A stretch of 13,756 bases of DNA from Eubacteriales Family XIII. Incertae Sedis bacterium (GTDB taxonomy: Bacteria; Bacillota_A; Clostridia; Peptostreptococcales; Anaerovoracaceae), in NCBI GenBank assembly GCA_031278145.1, contig JAITLA010000113.1, positions 1 to 13,756 of the forward strand. Direction: 5' to 3'. A program made the translations under genes and the position numbers. Positions 1 to 9,970 of the stretch are shown piece by piece. The first letter of the stretch is position 1. Each line of letters begins with the position of its first letter. The notes under the pieces are model-generated. The model did no database searches and was not told the DNA's origin. It worked only from the letters and a program-made list of their open reading frames with translations.

Positions 1-858
1 CACCGCGTTCGCGGCATAATCAAAGGCTATGTCGAGCCCCGACGGGATCATCGTTTCGCCGTCCAACGGATTTATGACCTCCTGCGGCGAAAAAACGCGC
101 CTGCGCCCGTCCGGCGTCCGCACCGCGACGCGGTTTTGCACCGTGCGCAGCGCGGTGACGCGGCCGCGGACGTCAAACGCGAGCGAATTGCTGTCCGCGT
201 TTATCCCGACGGCGTCCGGGTCGAACGCGACGATCCGGCCTATCGGCGTTTTGATTTCCGTCGGCTCTGCGGGCTCCAAGGACGCGAGCGCGCCCGATTC
301 GTGCAGCGAAAAGCCGTTGCGAACGGCGATCTCGCCCTGCGCCGTGCATACGGCGATCCGCTCGCCGGGAAACAGCGTGATGCTGCGGACCCGCCCGCTC
401 CTGTAAAAACAGGCGCCGCCGATGATCGCGTCGAAGCGCGCGACCGGCAGATCAAAATGCAGGGGGACCGCCAGCGCGCGTTCCTCCTCCTCGCTCCAAA
501 AGCCGCTGATCTTTCCGTCCAAGGGAAAGAAGCGCCTGAGCTCGCCCGTTTCGAAAAAAGTCACGCGCTCGGCGGGGAACGCGCCGAGCGGCGTGCGTAT
601 CTCCTGCCGTTCCTCCAAGGCGACCGCCTTGATCCGCGCGCTCCTGTAGAACTCCACGGAGGGCTTCGGCTTGCGGCGATGGGTTTCGGTATACGCCGGG
701 ACCAGCTCCCCCACGCGGGTGCGGAGCTTGTTCCGCTTCGACAGCCGAAGGCCCTCCGGCTCGCCGCTCGCGTAACGGGAACAGCTCTTCACACCCACAA
801 GCGTGCCGCAGGGCAAGCCCATCGCGGCCGCGTCCGATGACAGATGAAAGCTTCGCAT
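1..858 (-). CDS. Repeat-rich protein of unknown function downstream of nifN/B (3' end beyond window)
   Basis: An uninterrupted frame of 286 codons runs from an ATG at 858 off the left edge, so the C-terminus is missing. The start is well supported: GGAGGTG lies 5 bases upstream, and the ATG is one base after the TGA of the nifN/B fusion, which suggests translational coupling. The protein begins MRSFHLSSDAAAMG. From about residue 65 it is built of degenerate repeats of the form F-Y/F-x-S/T-G-x-V/L-x-S/A-L (FYRSARIKAVAL, FFETGELRRFFP, FYRSGRVRSITL, LHESGALASLEP, FDVRGRVTAL). These alternate with TP-x-G turns (TPLG, TPIG, TPDG), and FWSEEEE lies between the early repeats. This resembles MORN/YwqK-type beta-hairpin repeats. 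I see no signal peptide, membrane segment or enzyme motif. I believe similar uncharacterised proteins occur in other Clostridia, but I know no function. A role linked to nitrogenase maturation is inferred only from position. Confidence 0.85.
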   Translation of the reverse strand, partial: MRSFHLSSDAAAMGLPCGTLVGVKSCSRYASGEPEGLRLSKRNKLRTRVGELVPAYTETHRRKPKPSVEFYRSARIKAVALEERQEIRTPLGAFPAERVTFFETGELRRFFPLDGKISGFWSEEEERALAVPLHFDLPVARFDAIIGGACFYRSGRVRSITLFPGERIAVCTAQGEIAVRNGFSLHESGALASLEPAEPTEIKTPIGRIVAFDPDAVGINADSNSLAFDVRGRVTALRTVQNRVAVRTPDGRRRVFSPQEVINPLDGETMIPSGLDIAFDYAANAV

Positions 859-859
859 T

Positions 860-3829
860 TCAGCACCTCCGCGCGATGACAAGACGCTTCACGCCCTCTG
901 CGGCGTGAAGCGTTTGGATATCGTATTTCCCGCTGTTTTCGATCCACGGCGGCACATGCTTGCAGGTCAGCCGCAATTCCGAAAACGGCGTATTCTCCAG
1001 AAAGCCGGCCAGGGCCTTTTTCGACGACAGCTCCGGGCGTTCGCGCAGGAGCGCGATCAGATCGAGCGCGTACACGCCCGGCACGTCGGTTTCGGCGGGG
1101 ACGGCCTCCGCGACGGGCCTTTCCCCGTCGCCGCGCGCCGAATCCGCCCGCCGTATGTCCGCGAGGATACCGTCAAAGATCTCGTCGCGCACGCCGCCTA
1201 TCTCGAAAATATGAAAGCCCGCCCGGTCGAAGACGGTATAGGGGATGCCGAGCAGCGCGCCGCCCGCCAGTATCTTGCAAGCGCCGAGCAGAGGCAGAAG
1301 CGCCTCCGTCCGCTTGCGCGTCTGCGCGGACGCGGACGGAACGATCCGCTCGAACGCGATCTCTCTCGCGCGCGTCCAGGCGTCCGCCCTCTTTTCGAAT
1401 ATCAAAAATCGGTCCGCGTCGAAGAAGCCGCACAACGCGGCGCTCTTGTCCGCGAACACCGCTATCCCGCGCGCGGAGGGCGCGGAGGGAACGCCCCACG
1501 CGCGACCCGGGCGCGCGTCCGAAGGCGCGCCCCTCCCGCGCGCCGCGCCTTCGCCTTTGCGCGCGTGGGGCGCCTTCGCGGGCGGCGCGCCGTCCACGCG
1601 CGCGAGGTCCATGTCCGCGCCGAGCGTGCCCGCCGCGTCGGCGCGGCATTGGCGGCAATGGGTCATCTGCTTGATGTTCTCGCCGCAGCGCGCGCGCAAG
1701 GCCGCAAGCTCTTCATGCGTCAGGCCGTCCAAGGCTTCGAACACCGAACCCTTTAGCGGGATGTGCGGCATGATGTTCGTCATGAACGCGCCCAAGCGCG
1801 CCGCCTCCCGCGTTATCGCGTGGATGTGCCCGTCGTTGATCCCCTTCAGCGCGACGCAGTTCACCTTGACGGCAATGCCGTCGTCCACGAGCATCTTGAT
1901 GCCCGCGAGCTGATTGGCCAGCAGGACGGACGCGCCCTCGACGCCCGTATAGGTCTTGCCCATATAGCGGACCCGGCCGTAGATCCGCGCGCCGATATGC
2001 GGCGCGACCGCGTTCACCGTGACGACCGCGTGACTGACCCCCAGCCTCTTCAATTCGCCCGCGTACTGCGGCAGCATCAGCCCGTTCGTGGCGACGCAGA
2101 AGATCGCGTCCGGGTCGTGCGCCCGGATCAGCCGCAGGGTTTCGCGCGTTTCGGGGAAGCTCGCCAGCGCGTCGCCCGGCCCCGCGATGCCCACGACGCT
2201 GAGCCTCGGCAGGAGCTCCTTCAGCCTGATATAGCGCGCGAGCGCTTCCCGCGGCGTCAGTATCGCGGAAGCCACGCCCGGCCTGTTCTCGTTTGCGCAG
2301 TCAAAGCCGCGCACGCAATAGTTGCAACGCACATTGCACGCGGCCGCGACCGGCAGATGGGCGCGGGCGTTTTCGTGGGCCGCCTCGTTGAAGCAGGGGT
2401 GCATGGCCGTTTTGTCCGCGACGCGCGGGACCCTCCGGCCCGGCGAAGCCGTTTGCCGCGCGTCCCCCTTGAAAAAGCGCCGGTACAGCGCGCCCCGGAA
2501 GCGCGTTTCGGTCCGCTCCAGCATCGCGTTCGCCGCTTGGTCGAGAAGGTTCAGCGAGCCCTCGAAGCCCAGAATCCGCACGCGCTGGCCCCCCACGTGG
2601 TCGTGTATCGGAAAGGCGCAGCGAATGAGGGGTATGCGCAGCTTGTGGCTGATGCGCCGCGCGTCCGACGAGCCTATGAGCAAATTGGCCTTCCTCTCCC
2701 GGCAAAGCCGCTCGATCTCCGCAAAATCGCTGTCGTCCACAACGGAGATCTCCTCGGCGAGTCGAAAATCCCGGCATTCCCGCGTCGCGCGCGCGAGCGA
2801 CCGCTTCAAGTCCTCGGAAACGGACGCGGTGGCGATCACCGCGGGCAGCATGCCGTTCTCGCAGCACAGCCGCACAAGCGCCGTCACGAAATCCGGTTCG
2901 CCGAATATCGCCGCCCGCACGCGCGCGCAGTATTTCTGGGAATCCACCATCGCGTCCAGATACCGGCCGCGCGCCCGCGCCACAGCCTCCTTCACGGTCG
3001 CGCCGACGTCCGCAAGCGCGCGGAGGAACGCGTCCATGCCGCGCAGGCCGACGGGCAGCGGCAGCTTCACGAAGGGCACGCCGTGCGTTTGGTACAGGTA
3101 TTCGGCGGGAGAATTCGCCGCGTTCGCGTATTCCGAGAATTCAATCGTCAGCCGCGCGCCGGCCGCCCGCGCGATATCCGAAACGGACGTGCCGTCCGTT
3201 TTCAGCCGCTTGTAATGCTTTTCGACCGCGCCGTCCAGGCTGTCGGAGATATCGGGCAGGAGGACGCACGCCACGCCCGCCTCCGCCAAGAAGCCCTTCA
3301 GCCAGCGCGTGTCGGCGGGGCTGATCTGCGGCGTGACGATGTTGATCCGCTCGCTCGGCGTCTTGTCCGGCGCCGTCTGCTCCAGCAGGGCCCTGAGCGC
3401 GGCAAACCAGCCCTCGTTCTGCGTCCCGCCGTAACCGGGAGAGGCGACGCTCACGATCCGCGCGTCCGTATCGGGATGCCGGTCATAGAATTTTTTTACA
3501 ATCGCCTTCACATCCTCGCCGATGGTTTCCGCGAGGCAGGTGGTGCAGACGCCGATCAGCTCCGGGCTGTACAGCTTGATCAGATTGTCGAGCCCCTTCA
3601 GCAAATTCGCCTCGCCGCCGAAGACCGTGCCCTCCTCGGTGAGGGAGGACGACGCGATGTCTATCGGCTCGTTGTAGTGCGTCGCCATGTGGCGCCGTAT
3701 ATAGGTGGCGCAGCCTTGCGAGCCGTGCAGGATCGTCATGCAGCCCCGTATGCCGGAAAGCGCGCTCACCGCGCCCATCGGCATGCACATCTTGCAGGGG
3801 TTTACGTTCAGGTTCACGAGGTTGTTCAT
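860..3829 (-). CDS. nifN-B: NifN-NifB fusion with C-terminal AnfO/NifX-like domain
   Basis: A 989-residue protein joins two FeMo-cofactor assembly steps. Residues 1-455 are NifN, the NifK-like half of the NifEN scaffold, with NPCKMCMPMGA, GSQGC and TTCLAETIGED. Residues 485-745 are NifB, the radical-SAM enzyme making the 8Fe carbide precursor. It has HLPVAAACNVRCNYC (Cys498, 502, 505 bind the SAM cluster), GIAGPGDALA and HCRQCRADAAG (724-734). A Pro/Ala/Arg/Gly-rich linker (745-787) leads to a third domain (788-989) starting GIAVFADKS and including LGIPYTVFDRAGFHIFE, SSKKALAGFLENT and CKHVPPWIE. That pattern matches AnfO-type accessory proteins better than the usual NifX tail of NifB, by memory only. 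I chose the ATG at 3829 because it overlaps the nifE stop as ATGA and has GGGAG upstream; a start 9 codons earlier is possible. NifN-B fusion is known in C. pasteurianum. Confidence 0.95.
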   Translation of the reverse strand: MNNLVNLNVNPCKMCMPMGAVSALSGIRGCMTILHGSQGCATYIRRHMATHYNEPIDIASSSLTEEGTVFGGEANLLKGLDNLIKLYSPELIGVCTTCLAETIGEDVKAIVKKFYDRHPDTDARIVSVASPGYGGTQNEGWFAALRALLEQTAPDKTPSERINIVTPQISPADTRWLKGFLAEAGVACVLLPDISDSLDGAVEKHYKRLKTDGTSVSDIARAAGARLTIEFSEYANAANSPAEYLYQTHGVPFVKLPLPVGLRGMDAFLRALADVGATVKEAVARARGRYLDAMVDSQKYCARVRAAIFGEPDFVTALVRLCCENGMLPAVIATASVSEDLKRSLARATRECRDFRLAEEISVVDDSDFAEIERLCRERKANLLIGSSDARRISHKLRIPLIRCAFPIHDHVGGQRVRILGFEGSLNLLDQAANAMLERTETRFRGALYRRFFKGDARQTASPGRRVPRVADKTAMHPCFNEAAHENARAHLPVAAACNVRCNYCVRGFDCANENRPGVASAILTPREALARYIRLKELLPRLSVVGIAGPGDALASFPETRETLRLIRAHDPDAIFCVATNGLMLPQYAGELKRLGVSHAVVTVNAVAPHIGARIYGRVRYMGKTYTGVEGASVLLANQLAGIKMLVDDGIAVKVNCVALKGINDGHIHAITREAARLGAFMTNIMPHIPLKGSVFEALDGLTHEELAALRARCGENIKQMTHCRQCRADAAGTLGADMDLARVDGAPPAKAPHARKGEGAARGRGAPSDARPGRAWGVPSAPSARGIAVFADKSAALCGFFDADRFLIFEKRADAWTRAREIAFERIVPSASAQTRKRTEALLPLLGACKILAGGALLGIPYTVFDRAGFHIFEIGGVRDEIFDGILADIRRADSARGDGERPVAEAVPAETDVPGVYALDLIALLRERPELSSKKALAGFLENTPFSELRLTCKHVPPWIENSGKYDIQTLHAAEGVKRLVIARRC
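1492..1572. repeat. Nested palindromic element inside the NifB-AnfO linker
   Basis: A 13-bp perfect inverted repeat (1492-1504 with 1560-1572) encloses two further overlapping perfect ones: 8 bp (1509-1516 with 1525-1532) and 9 bp (1521-1529 with 1544-1552). The whole block is in frame and encodes part of the low-complexity linker (about residues 753-779) between the NifB and third domains of the fusion protein. It looks like a palindromic element tolerated in coding sequence, but extreme local GC content makes some symmetry expected. Confidence 0.5.
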
Positions 3830-5172
3830 ACGGCCGCTCCCTTCACGTACTTCCACACGGGGCTGTTGACGGACAGGTGCAGCTCCTCGATGAAGTTCTC
3901 AATCCCGTCAAAGCCCGCCAGCGGGCGCTTCCTCTCGTGGTTGTGGTCGCAGAAGGCCACGCCCAGCTTGTACGCGAGCGGGCGCTCCTTCACGCCGCCC
4001 ACCAGGATATCCGCGTGCTTTTCCGACATGAAGCGCTCCAGCTCGGCGGGGTTCGCGTCGTCGAGGACGACGGCGTCCTCGTCCACCAAGGCGTTGATGA
4101 TCGCGTACTCGTCCTTCTTGCCCGTCTGCGTGCCGACGACCACCGTCTTGATGCCGAGCGCGTCAAACTGCCGGATCAGCGAAATCGCCTTGAAGCCGCC
4201 GCCGACGAATATCGCGGCCCGCTTGCCCGCCAGACGCGGCCTGTACTTCTCGATAATCGGCAGCAGCTCCGCGGTCCGCGCCTCCGCGAATCGCCGGGCC
4301 CTCGCGGACAGCTTAGGCTCGCCCAGCGCTTCGGCCGTGCGAAGCAGGGAATCGCTCGTATCCTCGATCCCGAAGAAGCTGACCTTGATGTACGGGATGC
4401 CCATTTCCTCGCGCATTCGCTCCGCCAGATACGCGGACGAGCCCGCGCACTGTACGATGTTCAGCGCGGCGGCCGGGGCCCGCGTCAGGCTCTCGTATGA
4501 GGAATCGCCCGTGATTGTGGCGAGGACGTCTATGCCGATGTGTTCCAAATAGCCTTTGATGATCCACATTTCGCCCGCGAGGTTGTAATCGCCGAGGATA
4601 TTCACGCCCGCGCGCTTCGGCCGATCCGCGTGGACCGCGATCAGGCGCATGATCGCGTCGCAGGCCAGCTTGTAGCCCTGCGATTTCGTGCCCGAAAAGC
4701 CGGGCGCCTTCACCGGGATGACCCGGATGCGATATTTCTCCTCCGCCTGTCTGCACACGGCCTCCACGTCGTCGCCGATCACCCCCACGATGCAGGTGGC
4801 GTACACGAATATGAGCTTGGGCGCGGGCCTTTCCTTCGCCATCAATTCATCGATGGCGGCGCACAGCTTTTTCGCGCCGCCGAACACGATGTCGGTTTCC
4901 CGCAGGTCCGTGGAAAAGCTGTTGCGATAAAGCGCGGAACCGGAGCTGAGAGAGCCGCGAATGTCCCAGGTGTAGCTCGCGCAGCCGATGGGACCGTGCA
5001 CGATGTGATAGGCGTCGGTAATGGGATTCAGCACCACCCGCGCGCCGCAGTACACGCACGCGCGCTGGCTCACCGCGCCCGCCACGCTCTCCCGCTCGCA
5101 GCACAAGGCCTTTTCGCGTTTCTCGGAAACGGAAGTCTTTCTCTCTTCCAGCACACTGATGTTTGTATTCAT
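3826..5172 (-). CDS. nifE: Nitrogenase FeMo-cofactor scaffold subunit NifE
   Basis: 448 residues, NifD-like. NifE pairs with NifN in the cytoplasm as the scaffold on which NifB-co is matured to FeMo-co with Mo and homocitrate before transfer to NifDK. NifE-type motifs are QRACVYCGARVVLNPITDA and HGPIGCASYTWDIRGS, VYATCIVGVIGDD, and near the C-terminus FCDHNHERKRP. Cys39, Cys64 and Cys127 correspond to the three NifE ligands (37, 62, 124 in Azotobacter) of the P-cluster-equivalent centre. The frame is open for another 36 codons upstream, but that stretch is Arg/Ala-rich and unlike NifE. The ATG at 5172, after GGGAGG, is preferred. The stop overlaps the nifN-B start (ATGA). The gene follows nifK after a 114-bp gap holding a GC-rich hairpin. 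Confidence 0.97.
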   Translation of the reverse strand: MNTNISVLEERKTSVSEKREKALCCERESVAGAVSQRACVYCGARVVLNPITDAYHIVHGPIGCASYTWDIRGSLSSGSALYRNSFSTDLRETDIVFGGAKKLCAAIDELMAKERPAPKLIFVYATCIVGVIGDDVEAVCRQAEEKYRIRVIPVKAPGFSGTKSQGYKLACDAIMRLIAVHADRPKRAGVNILGDYNLAGEMWIIKGYLEHIGIDVLATITGDSSYESLTRAPAAALNIVQCAGSSAYLAERMREEMGIPYIKVSFFGIEDTSDSLLRTAEALGEPKLSARARRFAEARTAELLPIIEKYRPRLAGKRAAIFVGGGFKAISLIRQFDALGIKTVVVGTQTGKKDEYAIINALVDEDAVVLDDANPAELERFMSEKHADILVGGVKERPLAYKLGVAFCDHNHERKRPLAGFDGIENFIEELHLSVNSPVWKYVKGAAV

Positions 5173-5217
5173 GGCGGTGACACCTCCCGGTTTACGGTCC
5201 CTATGCGAGGGCTCAAA

Positions 5218-5236
5218 CGCCGCGCGGATCGCGGCG
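5218..5236 (-). other. GC-rich hairpin between nifK and nifE
   Basis: A perfect 7-bp inverted repeat, CGCCGCG at 5218-5224 and CGCGGCG at 5230-5236, with a 5-base loop. It lies in the 114-bp nifK-nifE gap, 45 bases before the nifE ATG. No U-tract follows in the minus-strand RNA, so it is not an obvious terminator. It could stabilise or partition the polycistronic message. In such GC-rich DNA a 7-bp stem can also arise by chance. Confidence 0.35.
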
Positions 5237-5286
5237 CGACCCGTCCGCCGCGCCGCCGCCTTCCGTCCCCGAGCGGCCACGAATCC

Positions 5287-6651
5287 TTACAACACAATTT
5301 CAAAATCCTCGTCGGAAACATCGCGATCAAACCTGTCCAGCAGGGCGTTGACGATCTGCTCCGTCAGGCGAATCGCGCCGGCGTAGCCGACAATCGGCAT
5401 GAGCGGCCCGCCGTAACGGTCGAGCACGGGGAAGCCCGCCCGGACGAAGGGGATGTCCTCGGCGCGCGCAATCTGCTTTCCGTAGCTCGAACCGATCAGC
5501 AGATCCACGGGCTCGTTCTTGATCCACTGATGAAGCTCGAACAGATCGGCGTCCGCCTTCGCCACGCAGCCGGTCACGCCGTATTTGTCGAACAGCGCTT
5601 CGATCCGGCGGGTGAAATCCCCCTTGGGCGTCCCCGTGATCGCGTATTTCGGCAGCATGTCCATCTCCAAGGCCAGCGAGGCGATCCCGATGACCGTGTC
5701 CGGATCGCCGAAGACGGCGAGCTTCTTTTGATGGGTGTGGCGATTCGAGTCGAGCAGCAGATCCACCAGGCGCCCGCGCTCCGCTTCCAGCTCTGCGGGA
5801 ACCTCGTTCCGCGCCCGCTGCCTGAGCGCGAGCACATACAGATCGGTGCAGGCCACGCCCACGGGCAGCGGCAGCAGGGTGTAGGGAACCTTCCACTTCT
5901 TCCGTAGGAGCGCGGCGGGCTCCGCGCCGATGATCTCTCCGAGCGCGATCAGGCCCTCGCTGTCGCCCAGGCCCCGTATCTCGTCCACGGTCGTGCCGCC
6001 CTCGGGATACAGCGCGTAGCGTCCCGTCATGGGCGCGTCCAGTATGCCGCTCTGATCGGGAAAGAAGGTGCTTTCGACGCCCATCAGGCCCGCGATGCGC
6101 TTCAGCTCCCGGATGTCGCCGGGGTTGACCCAGCCCGGGAATATCGCCGTCTTGCCGTTGCCCTTCCCCGTCTTTTGCGTCAGGTAATTCATGAAGCCCA
6201 TCATCATGTTGAAGAAGCCGTTGATGTGAGAGCCCACATAACTGGGGGTGCCGGCGTGTACCACGATCTTGCCCTCGGGGATATCCATGTCCGCGATGTA
6301 CGAGCCCAGATCGTCGCCTATGGTTTCGGAAAGGCAGGTCGTGTGCACCGCGATGATGTCCGGATTGTATATGTCGAACACGTTCTTGGCCGCCGTGTTC
6401 ACGTTGCTTCGCCCGCCGAACACGCTCGCGCCCTCGGTGAACGAGGAGGAGGACGCAATCGCGGGCTCCTTGAAATGGCGTGACAGCACCGTTCTGTGAT
6501 AGGAACAGCAGCCCTGCGAGCCGTGCGAATGCGGCATGCAGTTTTGGACGCCCAACGCCGCGTACATGGCCCCCACGGGCTGGCAGGTCTTGCACGGATT
6601 CACGCGAAGCGCTTTGCGCGCCTTGATTTCCTTCGGCGTCAGATCGAGCAT
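5287..6651 (-). CDS. nifK: Nitrogenase MoFe protein beta chain NifK
   Basis: 454 residues. NifK is the beta subunit of the alpha2beta2 MoFe protein and shares the P-cluster with NifD. Visible ligands are Cys23 in TCQPVGA, Cys48 in HGSQGC and Cys106 in TTCLSETIGDD, matching Azotobacter beta-Cys70, 95 and 153. Ser136 in GTPSYVGSHINGFFNM matches beta-Ser188. The first cysteine is only about 23 residues from the N-terminus, so this is the short clostridial form without the N-terminal extension of proteobacterial NifK. The ATG at 6651 lies two bases after the nifD TGA, and its GGAGG sits inside the 3' end of nifD, indicating translational coupling and balanced subunit synthesis. No vnfG/anfG-type delta subunit gene lies between nifD and nifK, which supports the Mo type. 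Confidence 0.98.
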   Translation of the reverse strand: MLDLTPKEIKARKALRVNPCKTCQPVGAMYAALGVQNCMPHSHGSQGCCSYHRTVLSRHFKEPAIASSSSFTEGASVFGGRSNVNTAAKNVFDIYNPDIIAVHTTCLSETIGDDLGSYIADMDIPEGKIVVHAGTPSYVGSHINGFFNMMMGFMNYLTQKTGKGNGKTAIFPGWVNPGDIRELKRIAGLMGVESTFFPDQSGILDAPMTGRYALYPEGGTTVDEIRGLGDSEGLIALGEIIGAEPAALLRKKWKVPYTLLPLPVGVACTDLYVLALRQRARNEVPAELEAERGRLVDLLLDSNRHTHQKKLAVFGDPDTVIGIASLALEMDMLPKYAITGTPKGDFTRRIEALFDKYGVTGCVAKADADLFELHQWIKNEPVDLLIGSSYGKQIARAEDIPFVRAGFPVLDRYGGPLMPIVGYAGAIRLTEQIVNALLDRFDRDVSDEDFEIVL

Positions 6652-6653
6652 GA

Positions 6654-8255
<1,602 letters not shown>

Positions 8256-8268
8256 TTTGTTCACCTCC

Positions 8269-8289
8269 CGGCGGACGGCCGCTCCGCCG
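8269..8289 (-). promoter_or_regulatory. Hairpin abutting the nifD ribosome-binding site
   Basis: A perfect 7-bp inverted repeat, CGGCGGA at 8269-8275 and TCCGCCG at 8283-8289, with a 7-base loop that is itself largely palindromic (CGGCCG). In the RNA the 3' arm ends directly at the GGGAGGTG SD of nifD. It occupies much of the 60-bp nifI2-nifD gap. It could act as an mRNA processing or stability element, or tune nifD translation so that structural subunits and NifI regulators are made in different amounts. Role inferred. Confidence 0.45.
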
Positions 8290-8315
8290 CTCAAAATCTT
8301 TTTACATGAAACCTC

Positions 8316-8699
8316 TCAATAAGCTTCCGCGGACGCCTCTCCATTCCTCACAGTATACGCCTCCAAAACGGGCAGCACGAAGACGCGCCCGTCGCCGGGA
8401 TTCCCGGTTTGGTTTGCCGCGATAACGGTTTCCACCGCCTTGTCCGCGTCGCCGTCCTCCACGACCAGGGTGAAGAAACGCTTCGCGATAAGCCTTGTCG
8501 CCTCGGTCAGATTCTCGCCGACGGGGCTCAGCGGCAGCTCGCCCACCGCCAAGACCGCGCGCAGCAGGTCGGGATCGATGCTCCTTTTGCCGCGGCCGAG
8601 GCACTTGCGGCAGGTGAACGCGGGGAAGCCGTTTTCGGCCAGCGCCCTTTTGGTGACGTTCACCTTGTTGGCGCGTATAAAGCACATAACCTCTTTCAT
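8316..8699 (-). CDS. nifI2: PII-like nitrogenase regulator NifI2
   Basis: 127 residues, GlnB/PII superfamily (also called GlnBB or NifI2). It works with NifI1 to inhibit nitrogenase directly after ammonium addition, the inhibition being relieved by 2-oxoglutarate (known from methanogens). It begins MKEVMCFIRANKVNVTKRAL. FPAFTCRKCLGRGKRS is followed by the longer, divergent T-loop characteristic of NifI2, and the protein ends with the PII core GDGRVFVLPVLEAYTVRNGE. It is about 20 residues longer than NifI1, as usual. The ATG at 8699 has GGAGAG upstream. The Tyr51 uridylylation site of classical GlnB is not evident. The gene lies 63 bp after nifI1 and 60 bp before nifD, the canonical place for these regulators in clostridial and archaeal nif operons. 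Confidence 0.95.
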   Translation of the reverse strand: MKEVMCFIRANKVNVTKRALAENGFPAFTCRKCLGRGKRSIDPDLLRAVLAVGELPLSPVGENLTEATRLIAKRFFTLVVEDGDADKAVETVIAANQTGNPGDGRVFVLPVLEAYTVRNGEASAEAY

Positions 8700-8762
8700 G
8701 GACCGCTCTCCTTTACACCGTTTTCCGTTTGCGTTTCCGCTCCGAACAATCGCGCATCCGCG

Positions 8763-9086
8763 TCACAGGCCGGGCGTTCCCGTGCTGATGGTGTAGGCGG
8801 ATTCCACGGGCGACACGAGAATGCGTCCGTCGCCGTAAGCGCCTTCGCCCGTCCGGGCCGTGCGCAGGATGATCTTTATCAAATCGTCCTTGTCCTCGTC
8901 GTTGCACACCACGAGCAGCATCTCCTTCGGGATTTCGTCGTAATGCACCTCGCCGACGGTGATGCCCTTCTGCTTGCCGCGCCCGTATACGTCCATCTTG
9001 GTGACCGCGGGGAAACCCGCCGCCGCCAACTCACTCATGACAATGCTGACCTTTTCCGGGCGGATGATCGCTCTCACAAGTACCAT
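8763..9086 (-). CDS. nifI1: PII-like nitrogenase regulator NifI1
   Basis: 107 residues, GlnB/PII superfamily (GlnBA or NifI1). With NifI2 it forms a hetero-oligomer that binds the MoFe protein and blocks its interaction with NifH when 2-oxoglutarate is low. Sequence features are MVLVRAIIRPEKVSIVMSEL at the start, AGFPAVTKMDVYGRGKQKGI (beta2 and T-loop entry), YDEIPKEMLLVVCNDEDKD, and TGEGAYGDGRILVSPVESAY with the C-terminal STGTPGL. These are family-typical and nearly gap-free. The ATG at 9086 is preceded by AAAGGAGG. It lies 47 bp after nifH, so the operon encodes the Fe protein and its inhibitor together. Confidence 0.96.
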   Translation of the reverse strand: MVLVRAIIRPEKVSIVMSELAAAGFPAVTKMDVYGRGKQKGITVGEVHYDEIPKEMLLVVCNDEDKDDLIKIILRTARTGEGAYGDGRILVSPVESAYTISTGTPGL

Positions 9087-9133
9087 CGTATCCTCCTTTG
9101 CGTGGTTTTGGCTCGCGTTTTCGGCGTCGCGGC

Positions 9134-9958
<825 letters not shown>

Positions 9959-9970
9959 CTACCTCCTTGA

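Noticed and set aside
136..840. 234-codon plus-strand open frame at the left edge
   Set aside because: Arg-rich composition and no SD. The minus strand carries a frame open over the full 858 bases with a strong SD and internally repeated motifs, so that one is real.
1763..4552. 929-codon plus-strand open frame antisense to nifN-B and nifE
   Set aside because: It is the complement shadow of GC-rich coding sequence: Arg/His/Ala/Asp-rich, without recognisable domains, while the minus strand encodes unmistakable NifE, NifN and NifB.
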